This document shows positions 1-6,429 of a stretch of DNA of 7,225 bases, piece by piece. Below the pieces are notes generated by a model. It was given only the letters and a program-made list of their open reading frames with translations. It was not told where the DNA came from and did no database searches. The position numbers and the translations under genes are program-made. Every line of letters starts with the position of its first letter. Within the stretch, counting starts at the first letter, position 1. The stretch covers positions 1 through 7,225 of the forward strand of contig CALDGT010000887.1 in assembly GCA_937942935.1 (NCBI GenBank), in the 5' to 3' direction. The stretch is from an uncultured Chloroflexota bacterium (lineage in GTDB: Bacteria > Chloroflexota > Anaerolineae > Aggregatilineales > Phototrophicaceae).

Positions 1-42
1 CTAAGTAAATTGTAACAATCCGCATATTTTCTTCATCTTGTG

Positions 43-70
43 TTGCTTTATAGCCCAAAATACTTATAAA
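43..70 (+). promoter_or_regulatory. Weak candidate promoter for the S41-purU-P1 operon
   Basis: The 111 bases before the first gene are very AT-rich. The best -10 candidate is TATAAA at 65-70, five of six to consensus. A poor -35 candidate, TTGCTT at 43-48, lies 16 bases upstream and matches only three of six. A second -10-like TTTAAT occurs at 77-82 but has no suitable partner. The operon needs a promoter somewhere here or further left, outside the window, so this is a placement guess rather than a firm call. Confidence 0.3.
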
Positions 71-98
71 ATACAATTTAATATTTTTTATAACCACT

Positions 99-105
99 GA
101 AAGGA
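99..105 (+). promoter_or_regulatory. Ribosome binding site of the S41 gene
   Basis: GAAAGGA ends six bases before the ATG at 112. It supports that ATG as the start, which also places a good signal peptide at the N-terminus. Confidence 0.7.
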
Positions 106-111
106 TAGCGC

Positions 112-2436
112 ATGTGGCGTAAATTCGTGCTTGCTTGCTCTCTTTTATTGATTTTTACGGTGCCCGTATTGGCACAATCTGAAATTCCCCCCGCGCCAAT
201 TATAAACGATGAAGGTGGCACAGTCGTCATTCGCGGACGATTATCTTATACCAACCCATTTTTTACGAGTGGAGTGGCGATGCCTGTCATTATCCTAGAA
301 GACCAAGCGGGGTTTATTGACCGTAACCGATATTTTGTCATGTCGCCACAATCGCAGACCTTGGCGCAATTTACATCCGATTTTTATACATCACCTGTTA
401 CTTATAGCCTCGCTTTACCACTTGAGCCACAAGGTGAATATCGGGATGTGAATTTTAATGACATTGAAGAAATGGGTGTGCAAGTTTTTGCGGTTGCTTA
501 TTGGGAAAATATTTGGGGCGACCCCTTCTTAGAAGAACGTGATTTGGGTGGTGGGGGATGGTCTACTGCATATGCGACCACTCGTGTGAGTACCAATCCA
601 GATGATGAGGCGGAAATTGTTGGTGGGGCTTATGTGGTTTATGCTCCAGATGACCAGCAAGCCTTTCCGAGTGATTTTGGTGCAGATGGAAAAGTATTTA
701 CACCAGATGACCCGCTTGTGCGCTTGCCACAAGGGTATACTGTTGTAAATTTAGATACATCCCCATTCACATTTGACCGTTCTCGTGAGGCAAATTTAGA
801 CCTCATTGAGCCACAAGGCGCTGAATTAGTAGATTTTTCTGGCATGAGCTACACCGATGCGTTTGATGCAATGGTAGAGATGATGCGCCAAGAATATGCC
901 TTTACAGAATACAAAGGCATTAATTGGGATGCTTTATATACCACCTATTATCCACGGTTTGAAGAAGCAGAAAACAATCGGGATAGTATTGCTTATTTAT
1001 TTGCGCTCCGTGACTTTTTATGGGAAATTCCAGATGGTCATGTGGGCGGGATTGTTGGCTCATTGATTACTTACTATTGGGATGAAACTGAAGGTGGGCT
1101 TGGGATTGCCATCCGCGAGACCGATGCTGGACAAATTTTAGTTAATTATGTCGTACCATCAACACCTGCGGCGGATGAGGGTATTCAGTTAGGTGCAGAA
1201 ATCTTGTCGCTGAATGGTGTCCCAATTCAGGAAGCAATAGCGGGTGTTGTTCCATGGACGGGACCCTTTAGCACGACACATAATCGCCGTTTGGAGCAAG
1301 TGCGGTATGTATTACGTTTTCCAATTGGTGAGCGAGTGACGCTTGAATATCAAAATCCAGATAGCTCGCAACCTCAAACCGCAAATCTGACCACTATCTT
1401 TGAATCGGATAGCCTCACATTCTCATATTATGATGCCATTGGAATTGATGAACCATCAGGATATTTGAATCTGCCTGTGGAATATCGCCAATTGGATACA
1501 GGCTATGTTTATGTCAAAATCTATGGATTTATAGATAACAACCTCCTCAGTATTCAGTTATGGGAACGCATGATGCGGTATCTGAATGAAAACGGGGTGC
1601 AGGGAGTGATTGTGGATATGCGCGAAAATGGGGGCGGTTGGGGATGGTTAGCCAATGCAAGGGCATCTTATTTCTTCACCGAAACGTATCCACTGGGTAG
1701 GTCATCTTATTATGATGAAGATTTGGGTGAATTTTATTCAGACCCGCGTGGCGGAGAAAGATTATTATTGCCACCAGATGAATTGCGTTATTCAGGACCT
1801 GTTGCGGTATTAATTGGTCCCGGATGTGCGAGTGCCTGTGAGACATTCTCTTGGGCGATGAGCATGAAAAATCGGGCGGTGATTGTTGGGCAATATCCGA
1901 CAATGGGGCTTGGCGGTGGTGTGAATGATTTCTTGATGCCAGAAGGTCAGACTATCCGTTTTACTGTCACACGCGGATTAGGTCCCAATGGCGAAATTAA
2001 TATCGAAGGGCGTGGTGTTATCCCCAATATTCGTGTGCCAGTGAATGAAGCAACCTTATTCGCAGAAAACGATGTTTTGCTAGATGAGGCTGTAGATTGG
2101 TTGTCATCTGCCTATATTATCACCGAAGAATTAATGGGCGATGTTGAATTAAACGAAAAAGTGGAAGGTGAATTAGAAGTCAATACACGCTTGTATTATA
2201 CCTTTACACCACCTCAAGATGCTTATTATACGATTGAAGTATCTAACCCAGATGGATTGCTCGATACAGTTTTAACGGTGGATAATCAGATTAATGATGA
2301 CCGTGATTTAGGTGATTTTAATTCCGCCTTAGAAAGTGTGTATTTAGAGGCAGGAGAATCGTATTCGATAGAAATTAAGGGTTATAATGACCGTGATGCA
2401 GGCGAATTTACTCTGATTATCAGTTATGCACCCTGA
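112..2436 (+). CDS. Secreted S41-family peptidase-like protein with PDZ and PPC-like C-terminal domain
   Basis: This is a 774-residue exported protein. Residues 1-21 form a type I signal peptide (WRK, a hydrophobic core, then VLA before Gln22). Residues 24-240 are a beta-rich region I do not recognise, holding a possible calcium-type loop at 188-200. The helical S41 entry (YKGINWDAL, 267-275; DGH, 308-310) is followed by a PDZ-like segment at about 325-380. The S41 core runs from about 460 to 645, with VDMRENGGG at 501-509 and GCASACE at 571-577, where Ser574 is the predicted nucleophile. The lysine of CtpA/Prc enzymes (GKG) is replaced by Leu600. His310 and Glu632 (EGRGV) suggest a tricorn-like Ser/His/Glu arrangement instead; this is inference. 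Residues 675-774 resemble a PPC domain. It likely acts outside the membrane on proteins or peptides; the substrate is unknown. It is the first gene of the apparent operon. Confidence 0.85.
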   Translation: MWRKFVLACSLLLIFTVPVLAQSEIPPAPIINDEGGTVVIRGRLSYTNPFFTSGVAMPVIILEDQAGFIDRNRYFVMSPQSQTLAQFTSDFYTSPVTYSLALPLEPQGEYRDVNFNDIEEMGVQVFAVAYWENIWGDPFLEERDLGGGGWSTAYATTRVSTNPDDEAEIVGGAYVVYAPDDQQAFPSDFGADGKVFTPDDPLVRLPQGYTVVNLDTSPFTFDRSREANLDLIEPQGAELVDFSGMSYTDAFDAMVEMMRQEYAFTEYKGINWDALYTTYYPRFEEAENNRDSIAYLFALRDFLWEIPDGHVGGIVGSLITYYWDETEGGLGIAIRETDAGQILVNYVVPSTPAADEGIQLGAEILSLNGVPIQEAIAGVVPWTGPFSTTHNRRLEQVRYVLRFPIGERVTLEYQNPDSSQPQTANLTTIFESDSLTFSYYDAIGIDEPSGYLNLPVEYRQLDTGYVYVKIYGFIDNNLLSIQLWERMMRYLNENGVQGVIVDMRENGGGWGWLANARASYFFTETYPLGRSSYYDEDLGEFYSDPRGGERLLLPPDELRYSGPVAVLIGPGCASACETFSWAMSMKNRAVIVGQYPTMGLGGGVNDFLMPEGQTIRFTVTRGLGPNGEINIEGRGVIPNIRVPVNEATLFAENDVLLDEAVDWLSSAYIITEELMGDVELNEKVEGELEVNTRLYYTFTPPQDAYYTIEVSNPDGLLDTVLTVDNQINDDRDLGDFNSALESVYLEAGESYSIEIKGYNDRDAGEFTLIISYAP

Positions 2437-2440
2437 GAGG
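2435..2440 (+). promoter_or_regulatory. purU ribosome binding site overlapping the S41 stop codon
   Basis: GAGAGG begins inside the TGA stop of the S41 gene (2434-2436) and ends eight bases before the purU ATG at 2449. Ribosomes terminating on the first gene would sit over this site, which favours coupled translation. Confidence 0.7.
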
Positions 2441-2448
2441 CGTGTTTT

Positions 2449-3300
2449 ATGGAATCGGCAACGTTGCTTGTATCATGCCCAGACCGTCGCGGATTGGTCG
2501 CCGCGATAACCGATTTTATCTTTCGGCGGAATGGCAATATTTTGCATCTCGACCAACATGTAGATACAGAACATAATGTTTTTTTCATGCGGGTGCAATG
2601 GGATTTGACACAATTTGAAATATCAAAAGATAAAATTGCGCCTGCTTTTGCGCCACTTGCAGAACAATATGGCATGACATGGCGAGTCCATTTTTCGGAT
2701 GAATTGCAACGGATGGCATTATTTGTCACCAAAGAAGACCATTGCTTGTATGACTTATTATCACGTTGGCAAGCGGGGGATTTGCGGGTGCATATCCCCC
2801 TCATCATCAGCAATCATCCAACATTGGGGCAGGTGGCAGAAAAATTCAACATCCTATTTCATCAGTTCACCATCACCAAAGAGAATAAAGTTGAGCAGGA
2901 GCAGGCACAAATTGATTTACTCAAAGTGAATCAGATAGATTTGGTGGTATTGGCACGCTATATGCAAATTATTAGCCCTAGTTTTATCAATCAATTTCCG
3001 AATCGGATAATCAATATTCATCACTCGTTTTTGCCCGCATTTCCGGGCGCAAAGCCCTATCATCAGGCGTATGAGCGCGGAGTAAAAATTATTGGCGCAA
3101 CTAGTCATTATGTCACCGCCGATTTAGATGCGGGTCCCATCATCGAACAAGATGTAACACGGGTAGACCACCGTGATTCGGTTCAAGAGATGGTGCGGAA
3201 GGGTAAAGACCTCGAAAAAACGGTCTTGGCGCGTGCAATTTGGGCGCATTTGGGGCATCGGGTGTTGGTCTATAACAATAAAACAGTTGTGTTCAAGTGA
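2449..3300 (+). CDS. purU: Formyltetrahydrofolate deformylase
   Basis: PurU hydrolyses 10-formyltetrahydrofolate to tetrahydrofolate and formate in the cytoplasm. In E. coli this balances the one-carbon pool and supplies formate to PurT. The 283-residue length fits the family (about 280). Residues 1-80 form an ACT domain starting with the typical LLVSCPDRRGLVAAI pattern; in E. coli PurU this domain senses methionine and glycine. Residues 86-283 form the formyltransferase-like catalytic domain. It carries LVVLARYMQI (165-174), NIHHSFLPAFPGAKPYHQAY (189-208) and the HYVTADLDAGPIIEQD segment (220-235). The predicted catalytic residues by PurN comparison are Asn189, His191 and Asp227, all present, so the enzyme should be active. 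The near-invariant family C-terminus (NKTVVF) is intact. It lies 12 bases after the S41 gene and 10 bases before the P1 hydrolase gene. No functional link to either neighbour is evident. Confidence 0.96.
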   Translation: MESATLLVSCPDRRGLVAAITDFIFRRNGNILHLDQHVDTEHNVFFMRVQWDLTQFEISKDKIAPAFAPLAEQYGMTWRVHFSDELQRMALFVTKEDHCLYDLLSRWQAGDLRVHIPLIISNHPTLGQVAEKFNILFHQFTITKENKVEQEQAQIDLLKVNQIDLVVLARYMQIISPSFINQFPNRIINIHHSFLPAFPGAKPYHQAYERGVKIIGATSHYVTADLDAGPIIEQDVTRVDHRDSVQEMVRKGKDLEKTVLARAIWAHLGHRVLVYNNKTVVFK

Positions 3301-3303
3301 GGA
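3299..3303 (+). promoter_or_regulatory. Ribosome binding site that fixes the start of the P1 hydrolase
   Basis: GAGGA overlaps the purU TGA stop (3298-3300) and ends seven bases before the ATG at 3311. It decides the start: the longer frame opening at 3173 lies wholly inside purU, has no such site, and adds 46 residues unlike the family. Confidence 0.75.
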
Positions 3304-3310
3304 TAATTTG

Positions 3311-4258
3311 ATGAATCAGACGATTACAGCCATCAAGGGGATTCGTGTCGGTCATGTCACATCCGAAGCAGGAATGACAGGTTGTACAGTGATTTTATGC
3401 CCGCCGAATACCATCGGTGGGGTAGACCAACGTGGAGGCGCGCCCGGTACACGCGAAACCGATTTATTGCGCCCTATGCACATGGTCGAACAAGTTCATG
3501 CCATCGCTTTATCGGGTGGGAGCGCTTATGGATTATCGGTAGCGGACGGTGTGATGCGTTATTGTGAGGAACAAGGGATAGGGTATCCTGTCCCACCGTT
3601 TGTTGTGCCAATTGTGCCGACTGCGATTCTGATGGATTTATACATGGGCGACCCCACCATTCGCCCAAATGCCGAGATGGGCTATCAAGCCAGCGCCTCT
3701 GCGACATCTGACCCTGTTGTGAGTGGCAATATCGGCGCGGGTATGGGATGTCGGGTAGGGGGAATGATGGGCAATGCACTCGCCAGCAAAGGCGGACTTG
3801 GCTCATCACTCATCCAAATTGATGATGAATTGATGGTCGGAGCATTGGTCGCCGTGAATGCGGTGGGAGATGTGGTAGACGAAAATGGCGCTATTTTAGC
3901 AGGAATCCGTAACCCAGATGGCTCATTTATGGGTATGATGAATCTCATGAGGGGTATGGCGAGGATGACACCTGCTACATCGAGCAATACTGTGATAGGG
4001 GTGGTGGTCACAAATGCTAAACTGAATAAAGAGGGGGTAAATAAAATCGCGCAGATGGCGCAAGATGGTTTGGCGCGTGCGGTGAATCCTGCTCATACCA
4101 TGTTTGATGGCGACACAATTTTTGGTCTAGCGACAGGCGAAATTGAGGCGAATGTGAGTGTTGTGGGGGCATTTGCCGCCCAAGCGATGGCAGAAGCGAT
4201 TCGAGATGCGGTGAAATCGGCTAATACATTAGGCGATGTACGTGGATGGGGTGAATAA
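3311..4258 (+). CDS. P1/DmpA (S58) family self-processing peptidase or amidohydrolase
   Basis: This 315-residue cytoplasmic protein belongs to the DmpA/BapA/NylC group of N-terminal nucleophile hydrolases. These cut themselves into two chains and then release N-terminal residues from peptides, or cleave other amides. Family signatures are IKGIRVGHVT at the N-terminus (8-17), GGVDQRGGAPGTRETDLL (36-53), ALSGGSAYGL (66-75), VVPIVPTAILMDL (98-110) and DGDTIFGLATGE (266-277). The self-cleavage site is predicted between Asn226 and Thr227 in SSNTVIGVVVTN, which makes Thr227 the nucleophile, as in NylC; DmpA uses Gly-Ser. No signal peptide or membrane segment is seen. The start at 3311 is chosen for its ribosome binding site and because family proteins begin about here. 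It is the last gene of the operon and ends seven bases before the terminator stem. The substrate cannot be told from sequence. Confidence 0.9.
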   Translation: MNQTITAIKGIRVGHVTSEAGMTGCTVILCPPNTIGGVDQRGGAPGTRETDLLRPMHMVEQVHAIALSGGSAYGLSVADGVMRYCEEQGIGYPVPPFVVPIVPTAILMDLYMGDPTIRPNAEMGYQASASATSDPVVSGNIGAGMGCRVGGMMGNALASKGGLGSSLIQIDDELMVGALVAVNAVGDVVDENGAILAGIRNPDGSFMGMMNLMRGMARMTPATSSNTVIGVVVTNAKLNKEGVNKIAQMAQDGLARAVNPAHTMFDGDTIFGLATGEIEANVSVVGAFAAQAMAEAIRDAVKSANTLGDVRGWGE

Positions 4259-4264
4259 TTTTTA

Positions 4265-4292
4265 TGGGCGGATAACAACAGTCATCCGCCCA
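4265..4292 (+). terminator. Intrinsic terminator between convergent operons
   Basis: A perfect 9-bp stem, TGGGCGGAT (4265-4273) with ATCCGCCCA (4284-4292), encloses a 10-base loop. On the plus strand it is followed by AATTTTATTC, a moderate U tract. It lies in the 38-base gap between the stops of the P1 hydrolase (4258) and the histidine kinase (4297). The tail seen by minus-strand transcripts (TAAAAATTATTC) is poor in T, so termination should favour the plus strand, though the stem could also stabilise the 3' end of the kinase mRNA. Confidence 0.72.
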
Positions 4293-4296
4293 AATT

Positions 4297-5571
4297 TTAT
4301 TCTTCTTCACCACTTAATAGGGTGAAAAAGAAACGCCCACCTTGCCCGCCTGTGTTGCCCTCTGCCCAAATTCTGCCACCATGTGCTTCTACAATATGCC
4401 GACAGATGGCTAATCCCAAGCCTGTCCCCTCACCACCAGACCGCGCCGCATCTACCTGATAAAATCGCTCAAAAATGCGGTCTACTTGCTCTGGTGGGAC
4501 ACCCGGTCCATTATCAAATACGCGGATGGTCACTTCATCCCCACCATTTTCGGCATAAATGGTCACTGTTTCGCCTTGTGGCGACCATTTAGTGGCATTA
4601 TGAATGAGGTTGACTAACACGCGCTGTATAAGGTCACGGTCACATAACACTAAAAAGTGTTCTGGGACGGTATTTATGACATGAATATTATTGACTTCAA
4701 TCCGTTGCCCAAGTCGTTCTATGGCGTCATCTACCATACCATGCAGGTTATTTTCGACCATCCGCACAATAGACTGTCCCGATTCAATCATAGATAAGTC
4801 AGACATTTCTTGTACCAGCCACATCAGATTTTCGGTTTCTCTGGCAATATTGCGGAGTGACGAAATACTTTCTTTCCGTTTTGGCTTATCTTGGTCATGA
4901 AAAAGGTTATCTATAATCAGTCGGATATTGGCAATCGGCGTGCGAAGTTCATGCGAGATATTCGCCACCATATCGCGGCGTGCGCGATTCAGTTTGACCA
5001 ATTGGGTAATATCGCTCATGGCAATGCAGATATAAGGACGGTTCTCATGCCGATATACTTCTGCTCGCACCCGATAATGCCGTTCTTTGAAAAGCATTTG
5101 CTCTTCAAATGATTCTTCTTCATTCACAAGGGCATCGCTCACCATCAATTCTAATTCGGGTAAGTCGCCAATTTGTGAGAGGGGGGTGCCAACGAGTGGA
5201 TTTTTTTCAAATAAATCTTCTGCACTCTTATTTGCCGATAAAATATGATAGGTTGGGTCTACGACCAGCAATATATCATAAGCACCATCTGCCAAAATTT
5301 TATTGATAGGTGGCTCTGCAATAGATGTTGGGGTAGGGATAATTGGCACAATCACGACAGGTTCTGGCTTCGGCTCAACAGGTGGCGGTTCTGGTGCGGG
5401 CATTGGCGCAGGTGATGATAAAACAATAGGTTGTTTTGGGATTGAACTGATATGGGTTTGCAAGGCTTTAACCTGCGCGAGTGTGGCTTTTTGTTGTTGG
5501 AACAAGCCAAATGCAACTATCCCCAAACCCGCAAGGGTTATGAGCAGAACACCAATGATAAGCCATTCCAT
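4297..5571 (-). CDS. PhoR-like membrane-anchored PAS sensor histidine kinase
   Basis: This 424-residue kinase should phosphorylate the response regulator encoded just upstream. Residues 3-24 are the only membrane segment. They are followed by a Gln/Lys-containing helix to about 45, then an unusual proline-rich linker at 46-88. Residues 91-190 fit a PAS domain (AYDILLVVDPTYHILSANKS). The HisKA dimerisation helix has ISHELRTPIANIRL with His207 as phospho-acceptor. The ATPase domain shows the N box (NLIHNA, 321-326), G1 (DNGPG, 353-357), F box (FERF, 367-370) and G2 (GTGLGLAI, 382-389), all intact. No extracytoplasmic sensor domain exists, so the signal is probably cytoplasmic or within the membrane. 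The start lies 9 bases after the regulator's stop. GAAGGA at the end of the regulator gene is the nearest Shine-Dalgarno candidate, though its 12-base spacing is long. The assignment to phosphate sensing (PhoR) is not proven. Confidence 0.93.
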   Translation of the reverse strand: MEWLIIGVLLITLAGLGIVAFGLFQQQKATLAQVKALQTHISSIPKQPIVLSSPAPMPAPEPPPVEPKPEPVVIVPIIPTPTSIAEPPINKILADGAYDILLVVDPTYHILSANKSAEDLFEKNPLVGTPLSQIGDLPELELMVSDALVNEEESFEEQMLFKERHYRVRAEVYRHENRPYICIAMSDITQLVKLNRARRDMVANISHELRTPIANIRLIIDNLFHDQDKPKRKESISSLRNIARETENLMWLVQEMSDLSMIESGQSIVRMVENNLHGMVDDAIERLGQRIEVNNIHVINTVPEHFLVLCDRDLIQRVLVNLIHNATKWSPQGETVTIYAENGGDEVTIRVFDNGPGVPPEQVDRIFERFYQVDAARSGGEGTGLGLAICRHIVEAHGGRIWAEGNTGGQGGRFFFTLLSGEEE

Positions 5572-5580
5572 GTTTGTTAT

Positions 5581-6270
5581 TTATCCTTCAAACCGATACC
5601 CAACCCCGCGCACAGTGACAATGCGTTTGGGATTAGAGGCGTCTTCTTCTATTTTTTCGCGCAACCAACGGATATGCACATCTACGGTGCGTTTATCCAC
5701 AAAATAATCGTATCCCCAAACTTTGGTGAGGATTAAATCCCGCGAGAGGACAGCACTTTTATTTCGCATGAGTTCTGCCAGCAAATCAAATTCTTTGTTG
5801 CTCAGGCGAACTTCTTCTTCGTTTTTGAATACACGCCGACCAGTCAAATTGAGGCGTAAATCATTCGAGATGATTTCATCTTGATGCACGACAGGGCGGT
5901 CTACCAAACGGCGTAATACCGCACGTACCCGCGCCAAAAATTCGCCTAAGCCAAATGGTTTGACGATATAATCATCTGCGCCACTCTCTAACCCGACAAT
6001 CTTATCTACTTCGTTGCTACGGGCTGTGATGGCAATAATCGGGATTCGGGCGGTGGCAGTATCATGGCGCACCATACGACAAATGCTCAACCCGTCCAAT
6101 TTGGGCAACATAATATCGAGGACGATGAGGTCTGGCAATTCGCTCCGAATTTTTTGCAGACCAATTTCGCCATCTTCTGCAACAATGACATTAAATCCCT
6201 CTGAACGCAATTTTTCGACTAAGTTATGTCGTAACGTTTGGTCATCTTCTACAACTAATATTTTTACCAT
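5581..6270 (-). CDS. OmpR/PhoB-family response regulator
   Basis: This 229-residue DNA-binding regulator is the partner of the downstream kinase. The receiver domain (3-118) has the acidic pair Glu8/Asp9 with Asp10 next to it, phospho-acceptor Asp52 (VLDIMLP), switch residue Thr82 (ITARS) and Lys104 (VKPF). The winged-helix effector domain (about 130-229) shows RLSNKEFDLLAELMRN (155-170), the recognition-helix pattern VDKRTVDVHIRWLREKI (191-207) and the terminal RGVGYRFEG. The frame is open to an ATG at 6318, but the ATG at 6270 is chosen: it gives the classic MVKILVVEDD beginning and has a Shine-Dalgarno sequence, while the 16 upstream residues look like leader DNA. All catalytic residues are present, so phospho-activation is expected. 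The target genes cannot be read from here; the leader carries an inverted repeat that could be an autoregulatory site. Confidence 0.95.
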   Translation of the reverse strand: MVKILVVEDDQTLRHNLVEKLRSEGFNVIVAEDGEIGLQKIRSELPDLIVLDIMLPKLDGLSICRMVRHDTATARIPIIAITARSNEVDKIVGLESGADDYIVKPFGLGEFLARVRAVLRRLVDRPVVHQDEIISNDLRLNLTGRRVFKNEEEVRLSNKEFDLLAELMRNKSAVLSRDLILTKVWGYDYFVDKRTVDVHIRWLREKIEEDASNPKRIVTVRGVGYRFEG

Positions 6271-6273
6271 TGT

Positions 6274-6279
6274 TCCTCT
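6274..6279 (-). promoter_or_regulatory. Ribosome binding site that fixes the response regulator start
   Basis: On the minus strand AGAGGA lies three bases before the ATG at 6270. The spacing is short but usable. No comparable purine tract precedes the in-frame ATG at 6318, so the shorter protein is preferred. Confidence 0.65.
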
Positions 6280-6282
6280 ATC

Positions 6283-6336
6283 CGTTAACGCAAACTTGCA
6301 ATCATTATCATTTAACAAGACTAAGGTGATGTTAAA
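6283..6336 (-). promoter_or_regulatory. Possible operator: GTTAA-type inverted repeats before the response regulator
   Basis: TTTAACA (6311-6317) and TGTTAAA (6330-6336) form a perfect 7-bp inverted repeat separated by 12 bases. A third, self-palindromic copy of the core, CGTTAACG, sits at 6283-6290 between this repeat and the ribosome binding site. The position suits autoregulation by the encoded regulator. The arms are AT-rich and chance is not excluded. OmpR-family sites are more often direct repeats, so this is weak. Confidence 0.28.
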
Positions 6337-6351
6337 TTTTGGCGGAAGTTT

Positions 6352-6380
6352 ATTAAACCCTTATCATTTTGACATGAAAA
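6352..6380 (-). promoter_or_regulatory. Candidate promoter of the two-component operon
   Basis: On the minus strand, TTTTCA (6375-6380, four of six to the -35 consensus) is followed after 17 bases by TTTAAT (6352-6357, five of six to the -10 consensus). It lies downstream of the radical SAM gene's terminator and about 80 bases before the regulator start. The inverted repeat at 6311-6336 would then fall just after the transcription start. The 160-base gap and the terminator make a promoter here likely, but its exact place is uncertain. Confidence 0.35.
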
Positions 6381-6400
6381 GGTATATGGGACAAATAAAA

Positions 6401-6425
6401 ATAGAGGGGAAATTTCCCCCTCTAT
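6401..6425 (-). terminator. Intrinsic terminator of the radical SAM gene
   Basis: Read on the minus strand, ATAGAGGGG pairs perfectly with CCCCTCTAT across a 7-base loop, and the stem runs straight into TTTTATTTGT. The stem begins five bases after the radical SAM stop codon (6430-6432). GC-rich stem plus U tract is the standard Rho-independent form. It separates the radical SAM transcript from the two-component operon. Confidence 0.82.
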
Positions 6426-6429
6426 AGCC

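Noticed and set aside
127..138. Lipoprotein signal (VLAC, Cys9) in the S41 protein
   Set aside because: Cys9 is too close to the N-terminus and is followed by the hydrophobic core; a type I cleavage after Ala21 fits far better.
2424..2813. 129-residue minus-strand frame
   Set aside because: It lies opposite the well-supported purU gene, shows no recognisable domain, and is rich in Cys, Ser and Arg as expected for an antisense shadow.
3173..3310. Longer N-terminus (46 residues) for the P1 hydrolase
   Set aside because: It lies inside purU in another frame, lacks a ribosome binding site, and the residues are unlike the family; the ATG at 3311 has a good site and the canonical start.
5303..5707. 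134-residue plus-strand frame starting with a glycine-rich stretch
   Set aside because: The glycine-rich part is the antisense reading of the kinase's proline-rich linker; the frame overlaps two solid genes.
6271..6318. ATG at 6318 as the response regulator start
   Set aside because: It adds 16 residues before the classic MVKILVVEDD, has no ribosome binding site, and overlaps the likely regulatory leader.
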